DNA of 64,000 nt from Sphingomonas hankookensis (GCF_022664465.1 NZ_JAKREV010000009.1:1-64000), one strand, 5' to 3'. Positions 40,611 to 50,079 are shown, counted from the first letter of the stretch. Made by a program: numbers and translations. The notes: generated by a model from the sequence alone, not told the origin.

Positions 40611-40977
40611 GACGGGGGCCTTTCGTGGAAGTGATGATCGCGCCGAGCAGGCGCACGCGGGTCACGGCGACGATGCCGAACGCGACCAGCCACACGACGA
40701 ACAGCTGGTCGCCGAACGCCGCGCGGCGTGCCTGGTCGGCCGCGACGAAGCGCGTGCCGAGGTTGGCGACCTGCGAGAAGAAGCCGAGCGCGGTGAAGTC
40801 GCCTAGCATCAGGAAGAACAGGATCGCGACGCCGAAGGTCGCGAGCAGCGTCATCGCCATCCAGCCCGACACCCGCAACAGGATGTAGCAGGCGTCGCCG
40901 ATCGCGCGCGTGCCCGTGCGTTTCCAGTCGGTCGCGGTCGGCGTACGCCAGTCGCGCTCGTGCGTGAAGGCGTTCAT
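40603..40977 (-). CDS. Transfer-operon membrane protein, unknown
   Basis: The product is 124 aa with a polar leader and hydrophobic segments at about residues 39-60 and 92-110, plus a short one near 62-68. It lies between traC and trbI and overlaps both. No recognised family; it could be a TrbI/TraC accessory. Confidence 0.5.
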   Translation of the reverse strand: MNAFTHERDWRTPTATDWKRTGTRAIGDACYILLRVSGWMAMTLLATFGVAILFFLMLGDFTALGFFSQVANLGTRFVAADQARRAAFGDQLFVVWLVAFGIVAVTRVRLLGAIITSTKGPRHG

Positions 40978-43538
40978 TCCGCCGCCTCCACCCAGGGCCC
41001 GCCCGGAGGATTGTCGCGATATTCCTCGGGGAAGGCGACGCGTTCGATCGCCTCGTCCATCGAACAGCCGAGGTCGATCAGATGCTCGATATCGGCGAAG
41101 GTCTGCGGGCTGGAGGAATAGAGCGTCGCCGAATATTTATCGAGGACGAGCCGCCCGACCGCCATCGATTCCGGCCCCTTGATGAGGATGTCGGAATATT
41201 CCGCGCCGTTGCGCTTCAGCGAACGCAGCAGGCTTTCGGTGTAGGGGTCCATGTCGAAGCGGCCGTGCTTCTGGAAGTCCGAGATCGTGTCGGGCTTCTG
41301 CATCAGGATGACCGACCAGTCGGAGTTCTCCAGCGCCGCGAGGCTCCCTTCCGACTTGTAATAGTCGTTGAGGCTCTGCGTCGCGGTGATGAGCGAGGCG
41401 CCATATTTGCGGCAGGTTCGGCTGTAGGTCTCGACGAAATCGGCCATCGACCCGCCGCGCAGCATCTGCCACGCCTCGTCGATCAGCAGCGCCTTGGGGA
41501 TCTGGCGGTCCATCCGGCGCATCGTCTGCGACGACATGAACATGATCGCGGTCAGCACGACCGAGCGCAGTTCCTCGCGGCTCGACAGGTCCGAGAGTTC
41601 GAACACCGTCAGCGCGTTCGACATGTCCACCGACGCCTCACCGGTGAAGAAGCTGCCGTAGGTGCCCTTTCCCGAGAACGGGAACATCGCGATCGCGAGA
41701 TCCGTCCCCTGCACAGAGCCGTCGGAGCCGAGCGCCTCGATCACGTCGTCGACGCACCCTCCCCTGCCCTTGGCCTCCCACACCTGGTTGACCGCACGAT
41801 CGATCAGACCGCGCTCGGTGTCGTTGAGCTTGTCGATGTGACGGCCCATCTGCCCGATGATCGACTTGAGCATCGCCAGCGCGTCGACGAGATAATCCTC
41901 GTCCTGCGCCACCAGCGTCTCGTCGATCATCGAGAACGGATTGAGGCTGAACCCGTCGCGCAGGCGAAACTCGACGAAGTTGCCGCCCAGGCTCTTGGCC
42001 ATATGCTCGAACGAGCGGCCGTCATCGATCACGATGATCTTGGCGCCCACGCCGGCGAACGCCGCGCACAGCTCCTGCAGCGCGACCGACTTGCCCGAGC
42101 CGGACTTGCCGAACACCGCGACATTGTGGTTGCCGGCCTTGTTCTCGAAGGGCGACCAGAAGAAAGGCTGACCCCGACGCCCGACGAACATCAGGTGCGG
42201 CAGCGAGCCACCCAGATACTCGCCCTGGATCGGCAGCATGTTCGCCGCGGTCGAGGTCAGCATCGTGCGCAGCCGCTTCATGCGCTTGAGGTCGCTGTCG
42301 AGCCCGTTGCCCAGCGTCATCGGCAGGCACGACATGAACGCCATGATCTGCAGGAACCGCTCGTCGAGCAGGTCCCACCCGGCCGCCTTGTACATCGACT
42401 TGACGGTGCGCTCGTTGGCGTCCCCCTGCCCCTTAGGGCTGATGATGCCGACCGCATAATAGGCCTGCACCAGCTTCTTGCCGAGGCGCAGCTCCTGGGT
42501 GACATGCTCCCATTCGCGGCTCTGGTCCTTCAGCTGCGGGAGCAGCCGCGCCGACTTCGAATCGGCGAGGCTCGACGTGCGCATGAACTTGTAGCCCGCC
42601 TTCGACGAAGCGGCCTGTTCGTCCTGGTAGCACAGGCATAGCGACGTGAGAGTCGGGCACCCCGGGCGCAGCTTGTCGGAGAACATGTCGCCGATCAGCT
42701 TCTGCACGTCCCACGGCGCCCAGCGGTTCGGCAGGTTCCTGACCGAGAAGAAGCGATAGTCGAACGTGTCGGGCCGGATCTCCTGATACTGCGTCTCGCC
42801 CGACAGGTTCGTCACCGCGCGCAGCGGCTCGACCGATACCAGCAGGCGGTCGGCCTGGACGACGGTCTGGACGTCGCGCCGCACGCATTGGTCGGCGATC
42901 GGATCGAGTTCTGAATATTCCGAGACGTGGTCGGAGACGTCGAACGCCGGCGCGGTGATGTCGTCGATCAGCGCGATCAGATCGACCGGCTTCAGCCGGG
43001 TTGCCGGCATGTCGATCGACTGCAGCGTCGAGACGATGCTGTCGCGGACGCCGGTCAGCTCCTCCGGTGTCGCCTTCCCGCTACGGATCGAGACCGACAG
43101 GAAGATGCGATGGTTGCGGACGTGGAACGGTCCGTCCTTCGACATCGATACCCATGCGCCGTGACGCAGGAACGCCGACCGCCGCTCGGCGATCTTGCGA
43201 TGGATGCCGCCCGCCTTGTAGCGCGGCAGCGCATATTGCGCGATCAGCGCGCCCACACGCGGGCTCTGGAATGCGAGCAGCTGGACCCGCGCGCTGGGCG
43301 GGACGCTCTCGGACAGCATCTGCGCGATGATCTCCCCGGTGCGCTCGTCCGCACCCATGAGCGGCGCGAGTTCCAGCGCGAACGCGATGCTGTCGGTCTG
43401 GTAGAACAGGTCGTGCCGCGCGTCGTAGCTGCGATACGGCAGCCACTGCGACAGCATCGGCGCGCCATGCGAGGGTGTTCCCTGGTCGGGTGCGCGCGTA
43501 TCGCCGAGCAGGCGGGCTATGAAGCCGGTCTTCGCCAT
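40974..43538 (-). CDS. traC: TraC, VirB4-family transfer ATPase
   Basis: The product is 854 aa. N-terminal TraC domain (WLPYRSYDARHDLFYQTDSIAFALELAPLMGADERTGEI), Walker A FGKSGSGKSVA near residue 477, Walker B PKALLIDEAWQML and a TATQSLNDYY motif. TraC energises pilus assembly at the inner membrane. The product length is close to F-TraC (875). Start overlaps nothing: 5 bases separate it from traV. Confidence 0.95.
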   Translation of the reverse strand: MAKTGFIARLLGDTRAPDQGTPSHGAPMLSQWLPYRSYDARHDLFYQTDSIAFALELAPLMGADERTGEIIAQMLSESVPPSARVQLLAFQSPRVGALIAQYALPRYKAGGIHRKIAERRSAFLRHGAWVSMSKDGPFHVRNHRIFLSVSIRSGKATPEELTGVRDSIVSTLQSIDMPATRLKPVDLIALIDDITAPAFDVSDHVSEYSELDPIADQCVRRDVQTVVQADRLLVSVEPLRAVTNLSGETQYQEIRPDTFDYRFFSVRNLPNRWAPWDVQKLIGDMFSDKLRPGCPTLTSLCLCYQDEQAASSKAGYKFMRTSSLADSKSARLLPQLKDQSREWEHVTQELRLGKKLVQAYYAVGIISPKGQGDANERTVKSMYKAAGWDLLDERFLQIMAFMSCLPMTLGNGLDSDLKRMKRLRTMLTSTAANMLPIQGEYLGGSLPHLMFVGRRGQPFFWSPFENKAGNHNVAVFGKSGSGKSVALQELCAAFAGVGAKIIVIDDGRSFEHMAKSLGGNFVEFRLRDGFSLNPFSMIDETLVAQDEDYLVDALAMLKSIIGQMGRHIDKLNDTERGLIDRAVNQVWEAKGRGGCVDDVIEALGSDGSVQGTDLAIAMFPFSGKGTYGSFFTGEASVDMSNALTVFELSDLSSREELRSVVLTAIMFMSSQTMRRMDRQIPKALLIDEAWQMLRGGSMADFVETYSRTCRKYGASLITATQSLNDYYKSEGSLAALENSDWSVILMQKPDTISDFQKHGRFDMDPYTESLLRSLKRNGAEYSDILIKGPESMAVGRLVLDKYSATLYSSSPQTFADIEHLIDLGCSMDEAIERVAFPEEYRDNPPGGPWVEAAE

Positions 43539-43543
43539 GACGA

Positions 43544-44329
43544 TCAGTCCTCCACGCGCGGCGAGAAGGTCGCTGGGCGGTTACCCGGCGTGCTCGACGC
43601 GAGTTCGGGCGAAGCCGGCTTCTGCGTCGCGGCGATCGGCACACCCTTGCCAGCAGCCGCGTCGCGCGCCCTGGCCCGCGCGGCCGCGACCGCTGCCGCA
43701 CTTGGTGCGCCGACCGCGCTCGCCGCACCTGCGGCCGCTGCCGGGGCGGCGACCTGCGCGACCTCGGCGGGCACCGGGGGAAGCGCGGCGATCGGCGCGC
43801 CGAGCTGCGAGAGGATCTCGGGGCTGACGTTGAGCGTCTGCGTCGCGGCAAGCGCCGAACCGTGGCCGTCGGTCGCCGCCAGCCACTGGCCGTTGTCGAC
43901 CACCGCCTGCACGACCGCGGTCTCGTGGAAGCGCCCAGCCGCGTCGACATGCGAGGGGAACACGATCCGCAACACCTTCTGCGGCCCGACCCCCGCCGCC
44001 TGCGCCGGCACCGGCGTCGAGGCATAGGCGATCCGCTGCGTTCCCCCGCTGTTGCGCGCGGGTGCCTGGTACGGGCCTGCCGGATGATAGCCGCTGTCGC
44101 CGGTGATCTCGGCCAGCGCCTTGTCATCGATGACGGTCGCCGGCGAGCAGCTGCCGCCCTCGGGCGCGCCGCACGCGAACTTGCCCGAGATGTTGGTCCC
44201 CAGCGTGGTGCAGCTGGCGAGCAGTCCCAGGCTCGCGGTCGTCGCCAGCGCCGCAATACGCTTCGCGCGGGCGTGCGGGCGATAGTCGGAAACCGGGCAG
44301 GCCGGCAGGCGGATCACGGATCGGGTCAC
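43544..44329 (-). CDS. traV: TraV, outer-membrane lipoprotein
   Basis: The product is 261 aa from GTG 44329, overlapping the dsbC stop (GTGA). An N-terminal leader with lipobox GLLAS-C is followed by TTLGTNISGKFACGAPEGGSC, the usual TraV Cys pattern, then a long Ala/Pro-rich C-terminus. TraV anchors the TraB/TraK core complex to the outer membrane. The leader is longer than normal, so a later start is possible. Confidence 0.85.
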   Translation of the reverse strand: MTRSVIRLPACPVSDYRPHARAKRIAALATTASLGLLASCTTLGTNISGKFACGAPEGGSCSPATVIDDKALAEITGDSGYHPAGPYQAPARNSGGTQRIAYASTPVPAQAAGVGPQKVLRIVFPSHVDAAGRFHETAVVQAVVDNGQWLAATDGHGSALAATQTLNVSPEILSQLGAPIAALPPVPAEVAQVAAPAAAAGAASAVGAPSAAAVAAARARARDAAAGKGVPIAATQKPASPELASSTPGNRPATFSPRVED

Positions 44330-45138
44330 GACTTGGCTCCCTTCAACCATTCGACGAGCTGGGCCTTGGGCTTGAAGCCCTCGATCACCGCCCCGTCGGA
44401 GCGGACGATGACGGGCGTTCCGTTGATGCCGTGCGCCCTGGCGAACGCCTCGTTCTCATCGAGACCGCTGGTGTCGCACTTCGCGCCTGCCGGGACCGGG
44501 TTCTGCGCATAGGCCGCGCGGACCGCCGCATGACGATCGCGGGCGCACAGCACCTGGTCGGCGATCTCGCGGCTTCCCAGCACCGAGATCGGTCGCTCGA
44601 TCACGCGCACGTTCATCGTCTCGAGCGCCTGACTGAGCGCGCGGCAGTAGCCGCAGTGGAAGTCCGAGAAGACGGTGACCGTCTGCGTACCCGATCCCCA
44701 GGTGATCGCGCCCTTGCTCGACAGCCGCGACACATCGAGCGTGCGGGCGACAGCGGGCTGGGTCGTGACGCGCGCACCCGCCCTCGCCGCGCCGGCCTCG
44801 GGCGCATCGGCCGTGGCATTGGCCTTTGCCGCGCCGCCCACCAGCATATCGGGATTGAGCGCGAGCAGCTTGGCGGCGGTCAGATCCTGCCGCGTCTCCA
44901 TGTCATAGACGCGGCCGATGACGAGATAGCGCGCCGACTTGTCGACGTAGAACAGGTTCGCACCCGCCACGACCTCGCACAGCCCGTCGACCTTGGAGCA
45001 GTCGATCGCATCGACCTTGGTCTTGGGAAGCCGCTTCTGCAGCGCGACCTGGACCTGCGCGCCGATCGGCGCTTCGGCCGAGCCGGTCAGCAGCATCGCC
45101 GCCCCCGCCATCGCGCCGATCATGATAGTATTTGCCAT
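44326..45138 (-). CDS. dsbC: DsbC-like disulfide isomerase of the transfer operon
   Basis: The product is 270 aa. DsbC layout: signal region (residues 1-23), N-terminal dimer domain (VDAIDCSKVDGLCEVVAGANLFYVDKSARYLVIGRVYDMETRQDLT), linker, and thioredoxin domain with FSDFHCGYCRALSQAL (CGYC) and GTPVIV cis-Pro. It should shuffle disulfides in Cys-rich TraN, TraU, TraH and TraV. Located between traB and traV. Confidence 0.9.
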   Translation of the reverse strand: MANTIMIGAMAGAAMLLTGSAEAPIGAQVQVALQKRLPKTKVDAIDCSKVDGLCEVVAGANLFYVDKSARYLVIGRVYDMETRQDLTAAKLLALNPDMLVGGAAKANATADAPEAGAARAGARVTTQPAVARTLDVSRLSSKGAITWGSGTQTVTVFSDFHCGYCRALSQALETMNVRVIERPISVLGSREIADQVLCARDRHAAVRAAYAQNPVPAGAKCDTSGLDENEAFARAHGINGTPVIVRSDGAVIEGFKPKAQLVEWLKGAKS

Positions 45139-45158
45139 GTGACCGCCTCCTTCCGGGC

Positions 45159-46481
45159 TCAGTTCTGGATGAAGACGCCTTCGAGGAAGACGATCTCGAC
45201 ATCGATGCCGGTCGGCATCTCGATGATGGGCTGGTACTGTTCGGCGCGCTCGATCAGGTATTTGGAAACTGTTCGACCGCTCTCGTCGGCGCCGCCGCCC
45301 AAAGCGCGCAAACCGACGTTGCCGATGCTCGGGGTGCGATTGATCCCTCCTTTGCCGTCTGTCTCGAAGGTTGCGAGTGGCTGGTTGAAGGCAGTGTTCA
45401 GCGCATTGCCTGCACCACCTACAAGCCCGGCAAAGAAAGCTTGCATCGCCAAGGAGCCCTCGCGACTGACGACACGGCCGCGCACGCCGGTCTTGCCGGC
45501 GAAGCTGATGAAGCCCTTCACGTCCGACACCGCGAACCGGCCATTGGCCTGCGGACAGGTCATCCGCTGCAGCTTCACATAGACCTTCTCGGAAGAGAGA
45601 TCGCCGCGCGCCGCGCCGTTGATGACGCAGCCTTCGATCCGCGTCGTGAGCAGCTTGCCGTTCTGGTAGACCGAGCGCGCCGGGCCGGTGATGCGCAGGA
45701 TCACCGGCAGCGGATCGGTCTGCGACTGCACCCCCGCCGAGGCGTCGACGCCGACGATGACCTTCGCCTTCGCGATCGAGTTGGGCGGCAGGTAATTGGG
45801 GCTGTCGGTGTAGCTGGTCGTGCCACCCGAGATCCGAGTCGCGGTGCCCGAGGGGCCGCCCTCGAACGACACCAGCTTGATCGAGCGCGACTGCGACACC
45901 GCAGCCGCTGCCGCCTCGCCCGCCGTCATCGGCGCGCCGGGAGTGCGGTAATTGGGCTGGCCGGGGCCATACATCTGCGTCGGAGCCGGCGCGGCCGGCG
46001 CGGCGTTACGCTGCGCGATCTGCTGGCGAAGCTGGTCGTTCTCCTGCTGATAGGCGCTCATGACCCGCTGGCCATCGCTCGCCATCGACTGCTTCTCGCC
46101 CTGGAGCGCGGCGATCTGCGCCTGCAACTGCTCCATCTGCGCGCGCTGGCCGTCGACGCCCTTCAGCTGATTGTTGATCGACTGCATCTGCGCTTCGGAT
46201 GCGGCCTGCCATTCACGCTGCGACATGTTCCGGTTGACCATGTCGTCGGTGGTGATCTTCACCTCCTTCCCGTCGGTGCCGACCGGCTTCAGCTTGGCAT
46301 CGTCGCCCATGACGTACCAGGAGCCCAGCACCAGCGCGACGGCGCCACCACAGCCGAGGTAGAGCAGCTGCTTCTTGCGGACGGCATCGTTGCCGGCCAT
46401 CAGCTCGCTGTCCCCGCCCTCCTCCGGCTCGGTATCGAGCTGCTTGGCACGGTTACGCTGGAAGATGTCCTTGAGGCTCAT
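45159..46481 (-). CDS. traB: TraB, VirB10-like core-channel protein
   Basis: The product is 440 aa with a cytoplasmic leader, one membrane helix at residues ~37-57, a coiled coil (residues ~90-150, NQLKGVDGQRAQMEQLQAQIAALQGEKQ), a Pro-rich stretch and a TrbI/VirB10-type beta domain (PPNSIAKAKVIVGVDASAGVQ..., INGAARGDLSSEKVYVKLQRMTC). TraB spans the envelope in the core complex with TraK and TraV. Confidence 0.95.
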   Translation of the reverse strand: MSLKDIFQRNRAKQLDTEPEEGGDSELMAGNDAVRKKQLLYLGCGGAVALVLGSWYVMGDDAKLKPVGTDGKEVKITTDDMVNRNMSQREWQAASEAQMQSINNQLKGVDGQRAQMEQLQAQIAALQGEKQSMASDGQRVMSAYQQENDQLRQQIAQRNAAPAAPAPTQMYGPGQPNYRTPGAPMTAGEAAAAAVSQSRSIKLVSFEGGPSGTATRISGGTTSYTDSPNYLPPNSIAKAKVIVGVDASAGVQSQTDPLPVILRITGPARSVYQNGKLLTTRIEGCVINGAARGDLSSEKVYVKLQRMTCPQANGRFAVSDVKGFISFAGKTGVRGRVVSREGSLAMQAFFAGLVGGAGNALNTAFNQPLATFETDGKGGINRTPSIGNVGLRALGGGADESGRTVSKYLIERAEQYQPIIEMPTGIDVEIVFLEGVFIQN

Positions 46482-47290
46482 GGCCGCACTCCGTTGGCGA
46501 GGCCCGAAGGCGTGACGATATAGGCGGTGGTGGCTTCACCGGGCTTGAGGTTGGGGTTGGCGACCGAGACCGCGATCGCGTTCGACGGTGCGATCGTTCC
46601 CTCGCCCAGCGCGACCGGAACCTTGCCCCGGTTCTCGATCCTGAGCGTGCGGCCTGCGAGGCTGGCGCCGCGATACTCGGCGACCATCTGGACCTTGAGC
46701 GAGCCAATCATCACCGGGTCGGTGACCGCGGGCCTGACCTCGAACCCTTCGAGCGGCGCGGACTGGAACATCGCCTGGACCAGCGTGGCGGACGCCTCCT
46801 GCGGCGATGCCGCGACGGCCGCGACCTGCGTTTCCGCGGCGCCACCGATATCCTTGTTCTCGACGAACACCTGCTGCGCGTCGTCGCCGGCGAGCCGGCA
46901 CGAGAATTTGTACACATAACCCTTCGACGTCGTGCCGAAGAACGACACGTTCGGCCGCGAATAGGCTTCCGGGACCGACACATAGATGTCGCCCCGGGTC
47001 GGTTCATTGACCACGGTGAAATCGTCGGTATCGACCCCGGTGGTCAGCTTCGAGACGCTGGCGAAGCGATCGTCCTTGAGGCTGACGCGGGTCAGCCCCG
47101 ACTTCGACATCGTGCAGGCGACCTCGCTGTTGTCCTTTGCCAGCACATGCTCGTCGGCGAAGGCCGGCGCGGCGAGGACCACGCCGCCCGCCACGATCAT
47201 CCCCGCCCCGATCAGGCGCGATAGCGAACACAGGCGCGATGCGAAGGCGGTCCCGCCCCCGATCAGCCCGACTGCGACCCAGGCGGTCAT
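46478..47290 (-). CDS. traK: TraK, VirB9-like secretin-type protein
   Basis: The product is 270 aa from ATG 47290, overlapping traE by 4 bases. It has an exported N-terminus (hydrophobic residues ~25-45 ending APAFA), then strand-rich segments (SEVACTMSKSGLTRVSLKDDRFASVSKLTTG, GDIYVSVPEAYSRPNVSFFGTTSKGYVYKFSC) and the C-terminal TLRIENRGKVPVALGEG...LKPGEATTAYIV. Outer part of the core complex. Confidence 0.9.
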   Translation of the reverse strand: MTAWVAVGLIGGGTAFASRLCSLSRLIGAGMIVAGGVVLAAPAFADEHVLAKDNSEVACTMSKSGLTRVSLKDDRFASVSKLTTGVDTDDFTVVNEPTRGDIYVSVPEAYSRPNVSFFGTTSKGYVYKFSCRLAGDDAQQVFVENKDIGGAAETQVAAVAASPQEASATLVQAMFQSAPLEGFEVRPAVTDPVMIGSLKVQMVAEYRGASLAGRTLRIENRGKVPVALGEGTIAPSNAIAVSVANPNLKPGEATTAYIVTPSGLANGVRP

Positions 47291-47874
47291 GCGTCGTCTC
47301 CGATGGTTGCCGCGGCGTCCTTGTCGGCCTTGGTGACCATCCCGAAGCCCTTGAGCTGGAGGGTCAGGCCGCGATACGCCCAATAGAAGCGGAAGGTCTT
47401 CGGCTCGGCGGTGACCGACTTCGAGCCGACGACGGTGTGCAGCGTGCCGGTCACTTCCGAGGTCAGTTTCTCGGGATCGACCTTCATGCCGGCGAGCGTG
47501 AAATACTGGCTGATGCTCGATCCGCGCTGCTCGTTGAGGATCTTCATCAGGTCGCGCTTGAGCGAACCATGTGCTTCCGGCGTGGCGATCGCCAGGATCG
47601 AGTCCATCCAGTATTCGAGATTTTCGGGCGAGCGGTTGAGCGTCATCAGCGCGGTGTCGCGCGTGACCATCTCCAGATACTGCTCGCTGACCCCGCTCGA
47701 CGAGAGCGTCAACGGGGAGCGGACGATCGGCTGCAGGACGATCTCCCGGTCACGGGTCGCGCCGACCAGGAACAGCAGCACCACGAGGCCCGCGAGGACC
47801 AGCGCGACGATGCCGAGCATGTTGCGCTGCTTGAGGACGCGCTGCGACTGCGCGAGACCGACAGAATAATCCAT
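47287..47874 (-). CDS. traE: TraE, VirB5/8-like inner-membrane protein
   Basis: The product is 195 aa, nearly the same length as F-TraE (188), with an N-terminal membrane helix (NMLGIVALVLAGLVVLLFLVG), then SEQYLEMVTRDTALMTLNRSPENLEYWMDSILAIATPEAHGSLKRDLMKIL and a strand-rich C-terminus. Start ATG 47874 abuts the traL stop. Core complex component. Confidence 0.95.
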   Translation of the reverse strand: MDYSVGLAQSQRVLKQRNMLGIVALVLAGLVVLLFLVGATRDREIVLQPIVRSPLTLSSSGVSEQYLEMVTRDTALMTLNRSPENLEYWMDSILAIATPEAHGSLKRDLMKILNEQRGSSISQYFTLAGMKVDPEKLTSEVTGTLHTVVGSKSVTAEPKTFRFYWAYRGLTLQLKGFGMVTKADKDAAATIGDDA

Positions 47875-48159
47875 TTAGCCCACCATCACGCGAAGGTGGG
47901 AGGGCGGCGTCGCCTTCAGCCCGGTAAAACTCGACGGCAGGTGCCAGTAGGCCATGTGGAGAATCCACGACGTGGCCTTGCCGGCTTTGAGTTTCCGAAA
48001 TCCCCACCATCCGAGCAACGAGACCATCAATCCGATCACGACGTGCTGCGACAGGATCCCCCAGATGAAGGGGATCGCCATCGCGAGGAACTCGTCCAGC
48101 GTCCAGAAGCCGATCAGCTCCGGGTCGTCGAGATGCGAAGGGATGGTGTACCGGTCCAT
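47875..48159 (-). CDS. traL: TraL, small membrane protein
   Basis: The product is 94 aa, starting MDRYTIPSHLDDPELIGFWTLDEFLAMAIPFIWGILSQHVVIGL, the typical TraL N-terminus, with two membrane segments. Size matches F-TraL (91 aa). It lies 40 bases after traA and abuts traE. Confidence 0.95.
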   Translation of the reverse strand: MDRYTIPSHLDDPELIGFWTLDEFLAMAIPFIWGILSQHVVIGLMVSLLGWWGFRKLKAGKATSWILHMAYWHLPSSFTGLKATPPSHLRVMVG

Positions 48160-48199
48160 AAGCTAAGCCGCCCTCCCAGCGGTTGATCCAGCCGACGCC

Positions 48200-48523
48200 T
48201 CAGATCGTCGCGGTGACGGTCGAGGTGACGATCGGGATACCCGTGCCCGCGCCGACACCGACGGCGACGGGAACGGCCACCTGGCCGAGGCTGAAGCGGC
48301 CCGACGCCAGCGCGACGATGCCGCCGGCCAGGCTCATGACGGTGATGATCTTGCCGCCCGAGCCCTCGAGGAAGTCCGTGAACTTCGTCAGCGCGGTATT
48401 GAACGTCGTATCGGCGCCGGCGAACGCCGCCGACGCGCCCAGGACCATCACCATCGCGATGATCGCCAGGCCGAGAAGGACGCCATTGATCTGGCCACCC
48501 TTCGGCATTGAAAGTGCAGACAT
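48200..48523 (-). CDS. traA: TraA, F-type pilin precursor
   Basis: The product is 107 aa. Hydrophobic leader (NGVLLGLAIIAMVMVLGASAAFAGA), then a helical mature part with two hydrophobic segments (GKIITVMSLAGGIVALA and VAVPVAVGVGAGTGIPIVTS), as in F pilin. It is the first gene of the transfer operon, preceded by AAGGGGAAAGAG. The S26 peptidase at 39353 may mature it. Confidence 0.85.
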   Translation of the reverse strand: MSALSMPKGGQINGVLLGLAIIAMVMVLGASAAFAGADTTFNTALTKFTDFLEGSGGKIITVMSLAGGIVALASGRFSLGQVAVPVAVGVGAGTGIPIVTSTVTATI

Positions 48524-48724
48524 GCTCTTTCCCCTTGAAAGACGAAGCGGATTGCTGCGTCACCCTTAAAAGGGAGGAAGAAACTGACTCCCGCAAGATG
48601 GAAAAAAATTACACTATTTGTCTCGCGCCAAGTACATCTTGGTCGCCCGGAACAACGCCCCGCCTACTGCGGATTCTAAGGCGGTATGACTTGGATCAGT
48701 GTAAGAAAATTACACTATTTGTTG
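48524..48724. promoter_or_regulatory. Transfer-operon promoter region with repeated operator-like sequence
   Basis: The 17-mer AAAATTACACTATTTGT is present twice, at 48605-48621 and 48706-48722. The second copy is half of a palindrome AGTGTAA-GAAAA-TTACACT (48698-48716). A related palindrome GTGGAA-AAAAA-TTCCAC lies before parA (55601-55617). The sites lie 80-190 bases upstream of traA, suiting control of the transfer operon. No clear -35/-10 could be assigned. Confidence 0.6.
48698..48716. promoter_or_regulatory. Operator-like palindrome, transfer side
   Basis: AGTGTAA-GAAAA-TTACACT: 7-bp perfect arms with a 5-base A-rich spacer. Same arm spacing and spacer style as the parA-side palindrome. 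Confidence 0.55.
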
Positions 48725-49183
48725 ATGCGCCTTGCCGGAGGAGATCCGGTTACGCATCGTATCGCATCTGGTCGGCTTTATGCGGCCGATGGCGACACCC
48801 GCCACTTTGTCGTATGGTCCGATATGCCCCAGGCGCTTTATACCTTCAAAGTGGATCACTCGCTGTTCCGCCTCGCCGTGGATGCGATGCGCATTCATTC
48901 ATTGGCCACATGCGGATTTGAGACTGTTTCCGCTACCTCTATGAAAGGGTTGGAGAACTTCGTCGTTTGCCGTGATCCTGCCCCCTTTGTTCACGAGGCG
49001 CGAGATGCCGACATCCCCGGTCCGATTCGGGTCACGTTACGCATTCAGATGCACCAGAATGACCTGTTTCAGCGCGCGCGTGCCCATGCTGGCGACGCAT
49101 CCGGATCGCTTGCGCCAATTCGGCTCACCTTCATTATCGGGCTACTCGCCGCATTTCATGGAACATTTACGGAGAGTTCATGA
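48725..49183 (+). CDS. Doubtful hypothetical ORF
   Basis: A 152-codon frame from ATG 48725 (an earlier ATG at 48686 would run through the operator palindrome). The product has no motif, signal or helix that I recognise and two other frames are also open here. It may be a divergent regulator gene or just non-coding. Confidence 0.25.
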   Translation: MRLAGGDPVTHRIASGRLYAADGDTRHFVVWSDMPQALYTFKVDHSLFRLAVDAMRIHSLATCGFETVSATSMKGLENFVVCRDPAPFVHEARDADIPGPIRVTLRIQMHQNDLFQRARAHAGDASGSLAPIRLTFIIGLLAAFHGTFTESS

Positions 49184-49203
49184 ATCGCGCTGCGTGGCGG
49201 TGG

Positions 49204-49252
49204 TTGACAACGTGAACGGATAGATGCGTATTAGACCCCTAACGGGGGTCGC
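49204..49252 (+). promoter_or_regulatory. Promoter and operator-like palindrome before the XRE regulator
   Basis: TTGACA at 49204-49209 is a good -35 box; TATTAG about 19 bases on is a possible -10. The palindrome GACCCC-TAACG-GGGGTC (49236-49252) lies just before the ATG of the HTH gene, a position suiting autoregulation. Confidence 0.5.
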
Positions 49253-49255
49253 AGT

Positions 49256-49654
49256 ATGTACCACCAGTCTACAAAGGCTTCAGTCTGCGAAGATCGGCAA
49301 CAACGTCTTCACGCGTTGTTCATGGCTGAGTGGCGTCTGAAGAAAGTGACAAATGCCGAAATGGCTCGCCGCCTCGGCAAGAGCCTTAGCCTCGTCAACA
49401 AAATCCGAGCCGGCCAAACGCCCTTCACAGGGCGACTGATCGACCAGTTTGTTGATATCCTGCAGATCGACCCTGTCCGCGCCTATATCGCCGTCGACAT
49501 CCTTCACGAGCCGATGGTGTACTACAGCCCGAGGTTCGCGACCGCAGTTACCGAAAGCCTCGAGTATTTCTCGGCAATCCTTTCCGATCCCGACATCCCC
49601 GAGATAGTGACTGGCTCCGAACGCGGCATCGGTCGAACTGGGCTGACCGGCTGA
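49256..49654 (+). CDS. XRE/Cro-like helix-turn-helix regulator
   Basis: The product is 132 aa. HTH: NAEMARRLGKSLSLVNKIRAGQTPFTGRLIDQFVDILQIDPV, residues ~38-80. The C-terminal part (YYSPRFATAVTESLEYFSAILSD) may mediate dimerisation. Divergent to the transfer operon and a plausible regulator of it. Confidence 0.7.
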   Translation: MYHQSTKASVCEDRQQRLHALFMAEWRLKKVTNAEMARRLGKSLSLVNKIRAGQTPFTGRLIDQFVDILQIDPVRAYIAVDILHEPMVYYSPRFATAVTESLEYFSAILSDPDIPEIVTGSERGIGRTGLTG

Positions 49655-49752
49655 AGTCGGTCGTCGACACTACCAGTCTCGAAATGTACCGCCCCGTCTT
49701 ACCGTCACATCACCTTGCGCTAAGCGTCCGAGTGGCAGAATGACGCTTGCTT

Positions 49753-50079
49753 ATGCCCAGCGACCCATCCGAGATCAAAAAAAGCACGCGGTCCATGCGC
49801 CTGAAAAAGGAGCGGGAAGACAATGCGGGGTACCGGCGGTCGACCGTGGCGCTGTCGCCCGTAGCATTAGCGATCGCAGAGCGACTTCAGGATCGTCTGG
49901 GCCTCGGCTCCAGGGAAGCTGTCATCAACGCGGTTTTCGAGCGCATCGACTCCGATCGATATCTCAAATACGAATTTCTAGGGCCAGAGGGCTTCCGTTC
50001 GCCACCATCGCTGGCCGAACCCGAGGCTTCAAACCACGAGACAGCGGACCACGGACATGCGGCAAAGGCCACCAGCTGA
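49753..50079 (+). CDS. Hypothetical small DNA-binding-like protein
   Basis: The product is 108 aa from ATG 49753 (TTG 49747 also possible). A basic N-terminus (KKSTRSMRLKKERED) precedes RRSTVALSPVALAIAERLQDRLGLGSREAVINAVFERI, which looks like a ribbon-helix-helix. It overlaps the GGDEF-like gene by 23 bases. Possibly a relaxosome or plasmid-control factor. Confidence 0.45.
   Translation: MPSDPSEIKKSTRSMRLKKEREDNAGYRRSTVALSPVALAIAERLQDRLGLGSREAVINAVFERIDSDRYLKYEFLGPEGFRSPPSLAEPEASNHETADHGHAAKATS

Noticed and set aside
41082..42641. 519-codon plus-strand frame across traC
   Set aside because: Antisense to an intact VirB4-type ATPase with Walker motifs.
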